A DNA stretch of 64,000 nt from Roseiarcus sp963835955 (GTDB lineage Bacteria; Pseudomonadota; Alphaproteobacteria; Rhizobiales; Beijerinckiaceae). The notes under the pieces were generated by a model. That model was not told the DNA's origin and ran no database searches. It was given only the letters and a program-made list of their open reading frames with translations. Shown in pieces: positions 34,934 through 44,154 of this stretch. The position numbers and the translations under genes were made by a program. Numbering within the stretch: position 1 is the first letter of the stretch; each line of letters opens with the position of its first letter. The DNA lies in contig CAWIHZ010000026.1 of assembly GCA_963835955.1 (NCBI GenBank), forward strand, positions 124,001-188,000, in the 5' to 3' direction.

Positions 34934-35581
34934 TCAGACGAACCGCAGCAGCCAGGTGAACAGGCCGGGCGGATTGGGGCCCTCGGCCAGACGCCGGAGG
35001 TCGGCCGCAACGCCGGCGACGTCGCCCGCCCCCGAGCCGAGCGAGGGGATCAGCAGGCGCGCCGCGCCCGAGCCGTCGAAGACATAGATCGCCGAGCCGT
35101 GCGTCACCTCATAGGGGTGCGTCTTGGTCGCGGGCGTCACGGAATAAGCGACCCGATAGCGGCGCGCCAGCGAGGCGATCTCGTCTGAATCGCCACGCAA
35201 ACCTTCGATCTGCGGCGCGAAATTCTTCACATATTCCGCCAGCACGGGAAGCGTGTCGCGATCGGGGTCGACGGTCACGAACAGCAGGCGCACGCGCTCG
35301 GCGTCCGGACCCAGCCGCTTGAGAATTTCGGCGACATTCGCCAGCGTGGTCGGACAGGCGTCCGGACAAAAGGTGTAGCCGAAATAGAGCATGACGATGC
35401 GGCCGCGATAATCGGCTTCAGTCACCCGCCGCCCGTCCGACGCCCGCGTCATGGCGAACTCGAGCGGCGGGGAATTGCCCGATATGTCGATGGCGCGCCG
35501 ATCGTCGCCGCTTCGGCAGCCGCCGATGAGCGCGGCGCCGAGTCCCGCGCCCGTCAGCGCGATCGCGCGTCGCCGAGTCAT
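34934..35581 (-). CDS. SCO1/SenC/PrrC-family copper-binding lipoprotein
   Basis: The 215-residue protein (from ATG 35581) has an N-terminal segment with lipobox-like LIGGC, so it is probably anchored in the membrane. The thioredoxin-like body carries the CxxxC copper motif in GYTFCPDACPTTLANVAEIL and the later histidine in YEVTHGSAIYVFDGSG. It delivers copper to cytochrome c oxidase or keeps CuA cysteines reduced. ATG 35638 is an alternative start. It is convergent with the PCuAC gene. Confidence 0.88.
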   Translation of the reverse strand: MTRRRAIALTGAGLGAALIGGCRSGDDRRAIDISGNSPPLEFAMTRASDGRRVTEADYRGRIVMLYFGYTFCPDACPTTLANVAEILKRLGPDAERVRLLFVTVDPDRDTLPVLAEYVKNFAPQIEGLRGDSDEIASLARRYRVAYSVTPATKTHPYEVTHGSAIYVFDGSGAARLLIPSLGSGAGDVAGVAADLRRLAEGPNPPGLFTWLLRFV

Positions 35582-35615
35582 CGATGCGGCGGGCGGCGGG
35601 GCCGGGACGGATTCC

Positions 35616-35729
35616 TCAAATGGCGGCGGCGAGCGCATGACGAGCTTTCGAATAGCGGAACGGCGTCGCCAGGGCCAGGACCATGATGAAGACCGACACC
35701 GCGACGCTGGCGTTCGCGAGAGCGAACAT
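35616..35729 (-). CDS. Possible small single-pass membrane protein
   Basis: ATG 35729 opens 37 codons: MFALANASVAVSVFIMVLAL, then ATPFRYSKARHALAAAI. One strong membrane helix is followed by a basic end. It sits just upstream of the SCO gene in the same direction. The ribosome binding site is weak. It could be a small subunit of the oxidase assembly group, but I recognise no family. Confidence 0.3.
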   Translation of the reverse strand: MFALANASVAVSVFIMVLALATPFRYSKARHALAAAI

Positions 35730-35893
35730 TCCACATCGCTGTCTCGGCGCGATTCTCGGCGCAAGCGCGAAGGCGGGAGCGGGCTGCGGCGGATGGAGGC
35801 GACCGTCCGCCGGGTCACCCCCCGAACGGCGGCGACCAGTCGACGAAGGGCGTGAGCGCGATCAGGCCGGCGCGGAACAGACCGGCGCGCCGC

Positions 35894-36379
35894 TCACGGC
35901 TTGTCTGCTTCGAGGCGATGAAGCGCGTCGTCGATCTCCTCGGCGATCTGCCGGCTGCTCAAGCGAGACTCGATGACCATCGAGCTGGCGCCGAACAGCA
36001 GCAGCAGCGCGCCGGACATGACCAGCCCCAGCGGCAGCCAGGCCGGGAGGTCGCCAGCGACGCGTTCGAGCGCAATGGACAGGCAAGACGCGACGAAAAA
36101 GACGACGGCGAGGAAGAGCGCGGCGATCGCTCGTTCCGCGTGGCGCGCCCGCGCTTCATGCATCTTCAGCCAGTCCCGCAGCCTAGCCGGAGTCGCGCCC
36201 AGCGCGTCATGATGGTCTTTGCGCGCCGCGGCGGTCAGCACGCGCGCCCGATCCGTCACCCGGGCCATCCGCACCAGAGCGGAGGCGACCAGCGAGGCGG
36301 CGGCAAGGATGAACAGGGCCGGCGTCACCATCGCAGCGATCGTGCCAACCGCGCCCGACGATCCGAGGCCAGCGCCCAT
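35894..36379 (-). CDS. DUF2721 family membrane protein
   Basis: The 161-residue protein matches DUF2721: an N-terminal helix (AMVTPALFILAAASLVASAL), a cytosolic linker with ARVTDRARVL, then two helices (AALFLAVVFFVASCLSIAL and LPLGLVMSGALLLLFGASSM) and the ending ESRLSSRQIAEEIDDA. ATG 36379 has AAGGCGGA upstream. Function unknown. It lies in the same direction as the SCO gene. Confidence 0.78.
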   Translation of the reverse strand: MGAGLGSSGAVGTIAAMVTPALFILAAASLVASALVRMARVTDRARVLTAAARKDHHDALGATPARLRDWLKMHEARARHAERAIAALFLAVVFFVASCLSIALERVAGDLPAWLPLGLVMSGALLLLFGASSMVIESRLSSRQIAEEIDDALHRLEADKP

Positions 36380-36527
36380 GCTTCCGCCTTTCCGCCGCCG
36401 CCCGGGGCATGTCATGGCGAGACGCGCCGCTTCAACTCGCCGGGTCGATCGAGGCCGACACCCCCTGCCACCCGCGCTTTCGCGCGGTCCCTCACCCTCG
36501 CGTCGCGGGACAGGATGCAGGCGCCGC

Positions 36528-37931
36528 TCAATAGCGGTAATGCTCGGCCTTGAACGGTCCCGTCTGCGGCACGCCGAGGTAATTCGACTGCTCCGGCGTC
36601 ATCTTGGTGAGCTTGGCGCCGATCTTGGCCAGATGGAGCGAGGCGACCTTCTCGTCGAGATGCTTGGGCAGGGTGTAGACCTGCTTCTTGTACTGGCCCG
36701 GCTTGGTGAAGAGCTCGATCTGGGCCAGCGTCTGGTTGGTGAACGAGGCCGACATCACGAATGACGGGTGGCCGGTCGCGTTGCCGAGGTTGACGAGGCG
36801 GCCTTCCGAAAGCAGCAGGATCTTCTTGCCGTCGGGAAACTCGATCTCGTCGACCTGAGGCTTGACGTTGTTCCATTTCAAATTGCGCAGCGCCGACACT
36901 TGGATTTCCGAGTCGAAATGGCCGATATTGCACACGATCGCGCGGTCGTGCATTTTTCGCATATGGTCGATGGTGATGACGTCGACGTTGCCGGTGGCGG
37001 TGACGAAGATGTCGGCGCGCGGGGCGGCCTCGTCCATGGTCGTGACCTCGTAGCCCTCCATCGCCGCCTGCAGCGCGCAGATCGGGTCGATCTCGGACAC
37101 CATCACCCGGCAGCCGGCGTTGCGCAGGGATGCCGCCGAGCCCTTGCCGACGTCGCCGAAGCCCGCGACCATCGCGACCTTGCCCGCCATCATTACATCG
37201 GTGCCGCGACGGATGCCGTCGACCAGCGACTCGCGGCAGCCGTAGAGGTTGTCGAACTTCGACTTGGTGACGCTGTCGTTGACGTTGATCGCCGGCCACA
37301 GGAGCTTGCCGTCCTTGGCCATCAGATAGAGCCGGTGCACGCCGGTCGTCGTCTCCTCGGTGACGCCGCGGATCGAGGCCGCGTTGCGGCCATACCAGCC
37401 TGGACGGCTCTTCAGCCGGGCGTGAATCGCTGCGTAGAGCACTTCCTCTTCCTCGTTGGTCGCGGAATCGAGAAACTTCGCGTCGCCCTGCTCGGCGCGG
37501 GCGCCCAGATGGATCAGGAGCGTCGCGTCGCCGCCGTCGTCGAGGATCAAGTTGGGCGAGCCGCCGTCCGCCCAGTCGAAAATGCGGTGAGTATAGTCCC
37601 AATAGTCCTTGAGACTCTCGCCCTTGATCGCGAACACCGGGGTCCCGGTCGCTGCGATCGCGGCGGCGGCGTGGTCCTGGGTCGAATAAATGTTGCAGGA
37701 GGCCCAGCGCACGTCGGCGCCGAGCGCCTTTAGGGTTTCGATCAGGACCGCGGTCTGGATCGTCATGTGCAGCGAGCCGGCGATGCGGGCGCCCTTGAGC
37801 GGCTGCCGGGCGGCATATTCGGCGCGGGTCGCCATCAGGCCCGGCATTTCGGTCTCGGCGATGGCGATCTCCTTGCGCCCGTAAGCGGCAAGGCCGATAT
37901 CGGCGACGGCGTGGTCGGCGGCTTTGGTCAT
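36528..37931 (-). CDS. ahcY: S-adenosyl-L-homocysteine hydrolase
   Basis: The 467-residue enzyme splits S-adenosylhomocysteine to adenosine and homocysteine and keeps methylation running. It has the NAD-binding turn VAGFGDVGKGSAASLRNAGC, AEYAARQPLKGARIAGSLHM and NLYGCRESLVDGIRRGTDVM, and ends with KAEHYRY as in the family. The length is normal. A palindromic site 65-84 bases upstream probably serves regulation. C1 and methyl metabolism make this enzyme important in methylotrophs. Confidence 0.97.
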   Translation of the reverse strand: MTKAADHAVADIGLAAYGRKEIAIAETEMPGLMATRAEYAARQPLKGARIAGSLHMTIQTAVLIETLKALGADVRWASCNIYSTQDHAAAAIAATGTPVFAIKGESLKDYWDYTHRIFDWADGGSPNLILDDGGDATLLIHLGARAEQGDAKFLDSATNEEEEVLYAAIHARLKSRPGWYGRNAASIRGVTEETTTGVHRLYLMAKDGKLLWPAINVNDSVTKSKFDNLYGCRESLVDGIRRGTDVMMAGKVAMVAGFGDVGKGSAASLRNAGCRVMVSEIDPICALQAAMEGYEVTTMDEAAPRADIFVTATGNVDVITIDHMRKMHDRAIVCNIGHFDSEIQVSALRNLKWNNVKPQVDEIEFPDGKKILLLSEGRLVNLGNATGHPSFVMSASFTNQTLAQIELFTKPGQYKKQVYTLPKHLDEKVASLHLAKIGAKLTKMTPEQSNYLGVPQTGPFKAEHYRY

Positions 37932-37995
37932 GGCGTCATGAATTCCCGTTGTTGCGGGCGTTCCTTATCAGCGCATAGCGCATTACGCAATAAAC

Positions 37996-38015
37996 ATATA
38001 AGCAAGTCTTTATAT
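37996..38015. promoter_or_regulatory. Palindromic operator upstream of ahcY (SahR-like)
   Basis: ATATAAGCAAGTCTTTATAT is a near-perfect inverted repeat in an AT-rich leader. It resembles the operators of ArsR-type SahR regulators that control ahcY and methionine-cycle genes in proteobacteria. The regulator itself is not in the window. The assignment rests on position and symmetry. Confidence 0.5.
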
Positions 38016-38252
38016 CATTTTGAAGCGGCGGCCCAAGGTTTTCCCCCGCGTGTTTAACCAATTCAACCTATTGATTTTTAATGGTAATTAAGCCACTAAC
38101 GCAACGGCGCGCCGGCCCGACGCCCAAGTTCTCAGACAATGGTTCACGTTGCAGCAAGTTCCCCCTATGCTACGACAGCGGCGGTAGAAGCAAAAAGCGA
38201 GCCGCGGCGTGACGCGCCGTCCGGCGGGCGGCTGGGGAAGAGTGAATTCGGA

Positions 38253-39825
38253 ATGGCGCTTTCGGCCAAATTGACGATGCGGCAGAGCCAGACGATGGTT
38301 CTGACGCCGCAACTGCTGCAGGCGATCAAGCTGCTGCAGATGCCGAATGTCGAACTCAGCGCCTTCATCGAGAGTGAACTGGCGAGCAATCCGCTGCTGG
38401 AGCGGGCGGAGGACAGCGAGCGCGCGAGTCTCGACCGGCTCGAGGCTGAGCCTGCGGTCGCCGAACCGGGGGCGGACGCCGAACCCGGCGACTGGGCGTC
38501 CGAGGCGTTGGAGACCGACCCCGCCGGGCTCGCCGCCAGTCTCGGAACCGAGATCGAGAACGCCTTCGACGGCGAACGTCAGCCGCCCGGAGCCTCGGCC
38601 ACGCCGGCCGATGGCCTGTCCGCGAGCTCGTGGTCCGGCGTCGGCGGCGGGTTCGATCCCGCGGACGCGCCGGACCTCGAAGCCTATGTCAGCGAGACCC
38701 TGTCGCTTCGCGATCATCTCCAACGCCAGGCGGCGATCCTCCTCGCCGACCCGTCCGAGCGGCTGATCGGCGCCGCGCTGATCGACGGGCTGGACGAGGC
38801 CGGCTATTTTGTCGGCTCCACGGCGGAAATCGCCGAGCGGCTCGGGACCGGCGTCGAAGCAGTCGAAGCGGTGCTTGTGCGCATGCGGGCCCTCGAGCCG
38901 ACAGGCGTGTTCGCGCGCAATCTCGCCGAGTGCCTGGGCCTGCAGTTGCGCGAGCGCGACCGTTTCGATCCGGCGATGCAGGCCTTGATCGAGAACCTGC
39001 CCGCGCTCGCCAGGCGGGACTATCCGCTGCTGCGCCGTCTGTGCGGCGTCGACGACGACGATCTGAGCGACATGATCGGCGAGATCAGGCGTCTCGAGCC
39101 CAAGCCGGGCCGCGCGTTCGGCGATCCGCCGGGCGCGCCGGCGATTCCCGACGTCTACGTGATCGCGGCGCCCGACCGGGTCTGGCGGGTCGAGCTCAAC
39201 AGTCAGGCGCTCCCGCGGGTGCTGGTCAACGACGTTTACGCTGCCGAGATCCGCCGCGGCGCAAAACGCGAAGAGGACAGGCAATATATCTCCGCCCAGC
39301 TCCAGTCGGCCAATTGGCTGACCAAGAGCCTGGAGCAGCGCGCGCGCACCATCCTCAACGTCGCGACCGAGATCGTGCGGCGGCAGGATTCCTTCCTCGT
39401 CGACGGCGTGAGGGGCTTGAAGCCGCTCAATCTGAAAATGGTCGGCGAGGCGATCGGCGTGCATGAATTCGACGGTCTCGCGCGCCACTGCGCACAAGTA
39501 CATCCAGACCCCTCGCGGCTTGTTCGAAATGAAATATTTCTTCACCGCGGCGATCGCCTCCACCGAGGCGGGCCAGTCCCACTCGGCCGAGGCCGTGCGC
39601 CAGCGCATCCGTCAGATGATCGCCGAGGAGGACCCTGCCGACGTGCTTTCGGACGACGTCATCGTCGAACGGTTGCGCGAGGCCGACATCATCGTCGCGA
39701 GGCGCACCGTCGCCAAATACCGGGACAGCCTGAGAATTCCCTCCTCGGTCGAAAGACGTAAATTGAAGATGTCGCCCGTTCGCGCCGCCCGTGCGCGCAA
39801 CGATTCCCTGGCGGTTGAGGTATGA
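38253..39825 (+). CDS. rpoN: RNA polymerase sigma-54 factor RpoN (one apparent frameshift)
   Basis: Region I reads MALSAKLTMRQSQTMVLTPQ then LLQAIKLLQMPNVELSAFIE. The core-binding domain follows (LRDHLQRQAAILLADPSER). The helix-turn-helix is at IGVHESTVSRATAHKY. The RpoN box lies near the C-terminus (ARRTVAKYRDSLRIPSS). The frame breaks at GAATTC (39465-39470). Removing one base restores GAATC, the canonical helix-turn-helix and 523 residues. I treat this as a sequence artefact. An in-frame ATG at 38139 would add 38 residues. Downstream hpf and ptsN are the classic partners. Confidence 0.94.
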
Positions 39826-40021
39826 AATCCCTTTCTACTGTCGAATGAATAACTTATCGCGCCGATTGACATTCACGCGACGCGCTCTTAACGCTGTTGG
39901 GGGAGCCGGTTGCTTAGAGTCGTCCCAAGCGAAGCGGGCAGGGACAGGCAAGTGCGCGCCGGCGCGGCGCAAGTTGCGACGACCGGGTCACATCGTCGTT
40001 GGAAGGGTAGGGCCGACATCG

Positions 40022-40582
40022 ATGACGTTGAGAGTATCCGGAAAGAACCTCGATATCGGGGAATCTTTGCGTCAGCATGTGCTGGAAAAAGTGCAGGCGA
40101 TGGTCGCCCATTATTTCAACGGCTCGGTCGGCGGTCACGTGGTGATCGCCCGCGAGGGCTCGGGATTTCGTTCGGACTGCACATTGCGGCTCAGCTCCGG
40201 CGTCAGCCTGCACGCGGAGGGCCGGGCGCACGAGCCCTATCCCTGCTTCGAACAGGCGGCCGGCAAAATCGAAGGGCGGCTACGCCGGTACAAGAACCGT
40301 CTCAAGGGCCACGCGGGCGTCCCGGCAAGAGACGGTCTCGCCAAGGTCGATAACTATGTGGTCGAGACGCCGCACGGGGACGAAGAACCCGCGGAGGGGT
40401 TCAATCCGGTCGTCGTGGCGGAGGGGACGGAAGCCCTGAAATCCCTTTCGGTCGCCTCCGCCGTCGCCGAACTCGATCTGTCGGACGTCCCCGTCGTCGT
40501 TTTCGAACACGCGGGCAGCGGGCGGGTGAACATCGTCTATAGACGCCGCGACGGAGCGATCGGGTGGCTCGATCCGCGTTAG
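40022..40582 (+). CDS. hpf: Ribosome hibernation-promoting factor, long form
   Basis: The 186-residue protein starts MTLRVSGKNLDIGESLRQHV. Its N-terminal domain (1-95) binds the small subunit, and a C-terminal dimerisation domain begins near residue 130 (GFNPVVVAEGTEALKSLSVA, then PVVVFEHAGSGRVNIVYRRR). It silences ribosomes by forming 100S dimers in stationary phase. Its place after rpoN and before ptsN is typical. Confidence 0.92.
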   Translation: MTLRVSGKNLDIGESLRQHVLEKVQAMVAHYFNGSVGGHVVIAREGSGFRSDCTLRLSSGVSLHAEGRAHEPYPCFEQAAGKIEGRLRRYKNRLKGHAGVPARDGLAKVDNYVVETPHGDEEPAEGFNPVVVAEGTEALKSLSVASAVAELDLSDVPVVVFEHAGSGRVNIVYRRRDGAIGWLDPR

Positions 40583-40631
40583 AATCATGAGTACGGCCCC
40601 CACCATCTATTATCGCACATTCGGGACGACA

Positions 40632-41096
40632 ATGTCTTTCTCCCAACTGATCAAACCGGACGGCGTGCTTCCGGCCTTGCGGGTCAACGGCAAGAAACAG
40701 GCGTTGCAGGAGATAAGCGACCGGGCGGCCCTGGTCTCTGGCCTGCCTGCCCGCGAGATCTTCGATGCGCTGTTGCAGCGCGAGCGGCTTGGCTCGACCG
40801 GGGTCGGCGACGGCGTCGCGATCCCGCATGGCAAGCTCGCAAAATGCGAGCAGATCTTCGGCGTCTTCGCCCGCCTCGATCGCCCGATTGATTTCGAGGC
40901 CCCCGACGGCCTGCCGGTCGACCTCGTATTTGCGTTGATCGCCCCTGAATCCGCCGGCGCCGACCACCTCAAGGCGCTGGCGATGAGCGCGCGTCTGCTG
41001 CGCAACGGCGCCACCGCCGCGCAATTGCGCGCGACCCGCGATCCGACGGCGCTCTATGCGCTGCTGACGATGGGAGCGACGTCAAACGCCGCCTGA
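40632..41096 (+). CDS. ptsN: PTS IIA-like nitrogen-regulatory protein PtsN (EIIA-Ntr)
   Basis: The 154-residue protein begins MSFSQLIKPDGVLPALRVNG. The phospho-accepting His lies in GVGDGVAIPHGKLAKCEQIF. It is the terminal acceptor of the nitrogen PTS and links nitrogen and potassium homeostasis. I chose ATG 40632 because the family starts there; ATG 40587 is also in frame. Confidence 0.93.
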   Translation: MSFSQLIKPDGVLPALRVNGKKQALQEISDRAALVSGLPAREIFDALLQRERLGSTGVGDGVAIPHGKLAKCEQIFGVFARLDRPIDFEAPDGLPVDLVFALIAPESAGADHLKALAMSARLLRNGATAAQLRATRDPTALYALLTMGATSNAA

Positions 41097-41118
41097 CATA
41101 GCCGGAGATTCGAGTCCC

Positions 41119-41358
41119 GTGAAAGCGCGCGTCACCGTCACGCTCAAGGCCAGCGTGCTCGATCCGCAGGGCAAGGCGATCGAGGGGGCGTTGCGCTCGT
41201 TGTCCATCGACGGCCTCAAAAGCGTCCGCCAGGGCAAAGTCTTCGACATCGAGATCGACGGTGAGGATCGCGACGGGGCGCGCAGGCGTCTCGGCGAGGC
41301 CTGCGAGCGGCTGCTCGCCAACACCATCGTCGAGAATTACGCAATCGAGATTGCCTGA
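41119..41358 (+). CDS. purS: Phosphoribosylformylglycinamidine synthase subunit PurS
   Basis: The 79-residue protein (GTG start) reads VTVTLKASVLDPQGKAIEGA, then SVRQGKVFDIEID and ANTIVENYAIEIA, the full PurS pattern. It is the small bridging subunit of the three-part FGAM synthase with PurQ and PurL. purQ follows after six bases; purL is not in the window. Confidence 0.95.
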   Translation: MKARVTVTLKASVLDPQGKAIEGALRSLSIDGLKSVRQGKVFDIEIDGEDRDGARRRLGEACERLLANTIVENYAIEIA

Positions 41359-41364
41359 GGGCCG

Positions 41365-42051
41365 ATGCGCGCCGCGGTCATTCTCTTTCCTGGGATCAAT
41401 CGCGAGGGGGACGCGGCGCGAGCCCTGCGCCGGGCGAGCGGCCGCGCGCCGGCGGTCGTCTGGCACGCCGAGGATGAACTGCCGCCCGGGACCGACCTCG
41501 TCGTGCTGCCCGGCGGTTTCTCTTACGGCGATTACCTGCGCTGCGGAGCGATAGCGGCGCGAGCGCCGATCATGCGGGCGGTTCGCGACCATGCCGCGCG
41601 CGGGGGGCTGACGCTCGGAATTTGCAATGGCTTCCAGATTCTGTGCGAGGCCGGTCTGCTGCCGGGCGTGCTGATGCGCAACGCCAACCTGCGCTTCGTC
41701 TGCAAGATGCAGCATTTGCGGGTCGAGAACGCCGCAACCCCGTTCACCCGCGCTTACGCTCGCGGGCAGGTGGTCAAGTTCGCGATCGCTCACGGGGAAG
41801 GCAATTTCGTCGCCGATGACGAGACCCTGCGCGCAATCGAGGCGCGGGACCAGGTTGCGCTGCGCTATTGCGACGCCGATGGCCGGGTCGACGAAGCCTC
41901 AAATCCGAACGGCTCCGAGAACGGCGTCGCCGGCGTCTTCAACGACCGGTTCAACGTTCTCGGAATCATGCCGCATCCGGAGAACCTGATCGATCCGCTG
42001 GTCGGCGGCGTCGACGGCCGGGCGCTGTTCGAGGCCCTTGCCGCTGCGTAA
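41365..42051 (+). CDS. purQ: Phosphoribosylformylglycinamidine synthase subunit PurQ (glutaminase)
   Basis: The 228-residue class I glutamine amidotransferase begins MRAAVILFPGINREGDAARA. The nucleophilic Cys is in LTLGICNGFQILCEAGLLPG, and the His/Glu pair is in GIMPHPENLIDPL. It supplies ammonia to PurL in purine synthesis. It follows purS by six bases. The gap to hisE (42052-42175) carries a new promoter region. Confidence 0.96.
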   Translation: MRAAVILFPGINREGDAARALRRASGRAPAVVWHAEDELPPGTDLVVLPGGFSYGDYLRCGAIAARAPIMRAVRDHAARGGLTLGICNGFQILCEAGLLPGVLMRNANLRFVCKMQHLRVENAATPFTRAYARGQVVKFAIAHGEGNFVADDETLRAIEARDQVALRYCDADGRVDEASNPNGSENGVAGVFNDRFNVLGIMPHPENLIDPLVGGVDGRALFEALAAA

Positions 42052-42175
42052 GGGCTCCCGCAGCCCCCCACTAATCCCCGACGATCGCGCAAAAAAACCG
42101 AGGCTGTCGGGATTTTGTCATACTTCAGGTAAGGAAATCCGCTATCATCGCGATGTGATAGGATAATTCGACATC

Positions 42176-42550
42176 ATGAGTGATTCGCTCGAAAGACTCT
42201 TTGCCGCGGTTCTGGAGGCGCGCGACCGCAACCCTTCGGACTCGCGCACGTCCAGGCTGTTCCGGGACGGCGTGCAGAAGATGGCCAAGAAGCTGGTCGA
42301 GGAGGCGATCGAGGTCGGCCTCGACGCGGTGCAGATGAACCGTGAATCGGTGGTCCTCGAGAGCGCGGACATGCTCTACCATCTCGCGGTCGTCTGGGCG
42401 GAATGCGGCGTGTCGCCGGCCGAAGTGATGGGCGAGATCGACCGGCGCGAGCGAGTCTATGGGATCGCGGAAAAGTTGCCCAAGCAGGCCGGGGCCGCGC
42501 AGTTGCGGCGGTTGACGCCATTCTCCGGCCGCCGCAAGGCCGCCTCCTGA
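42176..42550 (+). CDS. hisE: Phosphoribosyl-ATP pyrophosphatase HisE-like
   Basis: The 124-residue protein has the MazG-like HisE core: DSRTSRLFRDGVQKMAKKLV, then EEAIEVGLDAV and ESADMLYHLAVVWAECGVSP. HisE cuts pyrophosphate from phosphoribosyl-ATP in the second step of histidine synthesis. Other his genes are not adjacent. The AT-rich leader 42100-42170 likely holds its promoter. Confidence 0.87.
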   Translation: MSDSLERLFAAVLEARDRNPSDSRTSRLFRDGVQKMAKKLVEEAIEVGLDAVQMNRESVVLESADMLYHLAVVWAECGVSPAEVMGEIDRRERVYGIAEKLPKQAGAAQLRRLTPFSGRRKAAS

Positions 42551-42592
42551 TCGGGGTTGTCGTGAAGACGGCGCCCGCGCCGAATCGCCCTC

Positions 42593-43369
42593 TCACAGCA
42601 CGACCGGGTTTTGTCCTCCGTCCATCGAGATGGTGACGCCGGTGACATAGCCCGCTTTGCGCGAGCAGAGGAAGACGACGACCGCGGCGATCTCCTCCGG
42701 CGAGGCCATCCGGCCGATCGGAATGCGCTCGACGCCGCGCCGCCGCGCCTCGGCCGCCGAGATATTGGCGCGCAGCGCCTCCGCCGCCATGCCCTCCGCG
42801 ACCCGCCCGGTGTCCGTCAGGCCGGGACTGACGCCGACGACCCTGACGCCTGAGCTGGCGTAGGCCGCGCCGAGCCCGGCGGTCGCGAGCATCAGGGCGG
42901 CGTTCGCCGACCCGCCCGCCAGATGGGTGGGCGAGGCGACCTTGCCTCCGGCGCCGATGATGCTGACGATCACGCCGGCGCCCCGCCGGGCCATCCGCTT
43001 CACCATCGGATCGATGGCGTTGATGTAGGAAAAGAACTTGGCGTCGAACGCCTCTCGCCAAGCCGCGGGGCTCAATCTTTCCGGTGGCGTGCGCCGGGCC
43101 GCGCCGGACGAGTTGACCAGAACATCGACCGGACCGAGGCGAGCCTCGACCCAGTCGATCATCTCGGCCGCGGCGGCCGGATCGGCGAGATCGGCGGCGA
43201 CGCCAATCGCGCCCGCGAGACCGGCCAGCGCCCGGTCGACGTTCTCCCTTGATCGCGACGCGATGGCGATCCGGGCCCCCTCGGCGGCGAAAGCCTGGGC
43301 GCAGGCGAGGCCGATCCCCTTCGAGCCGCCGGTGACGAGGACTGTTTTTCCTTCGAGATCCAGCTCCAT
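42593..43369 (-). CDS. Short-chain dehydrogenase/reductase
   Basis: The 258-residue classical SDR has the TGxxxGxG cofactor motif (VLVTGGSKGIGLACAQAFAA). VNSSGAA stands in place of NNAG. A catalytic Tyr-x-x-x-Lys is not obvious: the expected place reads THLAGGSANAALMLA, so the catalytic residues look altered. The end ITGV-like YVTGVTISMDGGQNPVVL is typical. It may be a diverged or inactive SDR. It shares direction with the dienelactone hydrolase and SMP-30 genes upstream, which suggests a loose operon. Confidence 0.82.
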   Translation of the reverse strand: MELDLEGKTVLVTGGSKGIGLACAQAFAAEGARIAIASRSRENVDRALAGLAGAIGVAADLADPAAAAEMIDWVEARLGPVDVLVNSSGAARRTPPERLSPAAWREAFDAKFFSYINAIDPMVKRMARRGAGVIVSIIGAGGKVASPTHLAGGSANAALMLATAGLGAAYASSGVRVVGVSPGLTDTGRVAEGMAAEALRANISAAEARRRGVERIPIGRMASPEEIAAVVVFLCSRKAGYVTGVTISMDGGQNPVVL

Positions 43370-43404
43370 CGCCTCGCCTCGCGCCGTCGCCGCCGAGAGC
43401 CGCC

Positions 43405-44079
43405 CTATGCCAGATGCTTGCGCAAATAGGCGGTCGCGCGGCCCCAGGCGAGTTCCGCAGCCTGGCGATCGTGGATCGCCATCCGCTGCTCGTTGACGAA
43501 GGCGTGATGGGCGTCATAGCGGAAGAACTCGCAGTCCTTTCCGGCCGCCTTCAGCGCCTTCTCGAAGTCGTCCACGACCTTGGGCGTGACGAAGTCGTCA
43601 TGGCTGGCGAAATGGCCCTGCAGCGGGATTTTGAGGTCCGATGGCTTGACCGCCTGCTCGGGCGGAAGTCCATAGAACGAGACGGCGGCCGCAAGCTCGG
43701 GAATTCGCGCCGCGCCGATGACCGCGACCGCTCCGCCCATGCAAAAGCCGGCGATGCCGACTTTGGCGCCGTTGCGCCTGAGGTACTGGACGGCCCCGCG
43801 CACGGTCTGCTCGGTCGCGTCGATGAAGTTCAGCGACGACATCTCCTTCGCCGCGGCTTCCGAGTCGTGATAGGGCACGACCACGCCCTTGAAGAGATCG
43901 GGCGCGAGCGCGTCGAAGCCGGCGAGCGCGAAGCGGTCGCACATCGCCTTGATCTGCTGCGAAAGACCCCACCATTCCTGGATGACGACGAGCCCCGGCG
44001 CGTCGCCGCGCGCCGCGTTGGCCAGGTAACCGCCGGCCTCGCCGCCGTCCGGACGTTTGAATGTGATGTCGGCGCCCAT
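43405..44079 (-). CDS. Dienelactone hydrolase family protein
   Basis: The 224-residue alpha/beta hydrolase has the DLH nucleophile elbow with Cys in KVGIAGFCMGGAVAVIGAAR, an acid residue in FASHDDFVTP and the late His in FFRYDAHHAFVNEQR. EWWGLSQQIKAMCDRFALAG is typical of the family. ATG 44079 has a strong AAGGAGG. Such enzymes open dienelactones in aromatic degradation, but many have other ester substrates. Confidence 0.9.
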   Translation of the reverse strand: MGADITFKRPDGGEAGGYLANAARGDAPGLVVIQEWWGLSQQIKAMCDRFALAGFDALAPDLFKGVVVPYHDSEAAAKEMSSLNFIDATEQTVRGAVQYLRRNGAKVGIAGFCMGGAVAVIGAARIPELAAAVSFYGLPPEQAVKPSDLKIPLQGHFASHDDFVTPKVVDDFEKALKAAGKDCEFFRYDAHHAFVNEQRMAIHDRQAAELAWGRATAYLRKHLA

Positions 44080-44154
44080 TCGCTCCTCCTTTGTCTTCTC
44101 TCCCGCGACCGGACCATGCGGCCCTCCGGCCGCCGGCAAAACGCAGCCGAGGCG

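Noticed and set aside
35820..35893. Short minus-strand peptide ending VDWSPPFGG just after the DUF2721 gene
   Set aside because: No start codon or ribosome binding site in frame; probably chance.
37932..38138. SAM or SAH riboswitch in the ahcY leader
   Set aside because: I could not find the conserved helices or pseudoknot of known classes; a palindromic operator explains the leader better.
38110..38160. Possible sigma-54 promoter before rpoN (TGG...TTGC)
   Set aside because: The GG and GC elements are eight bases apart instead of the required ten.
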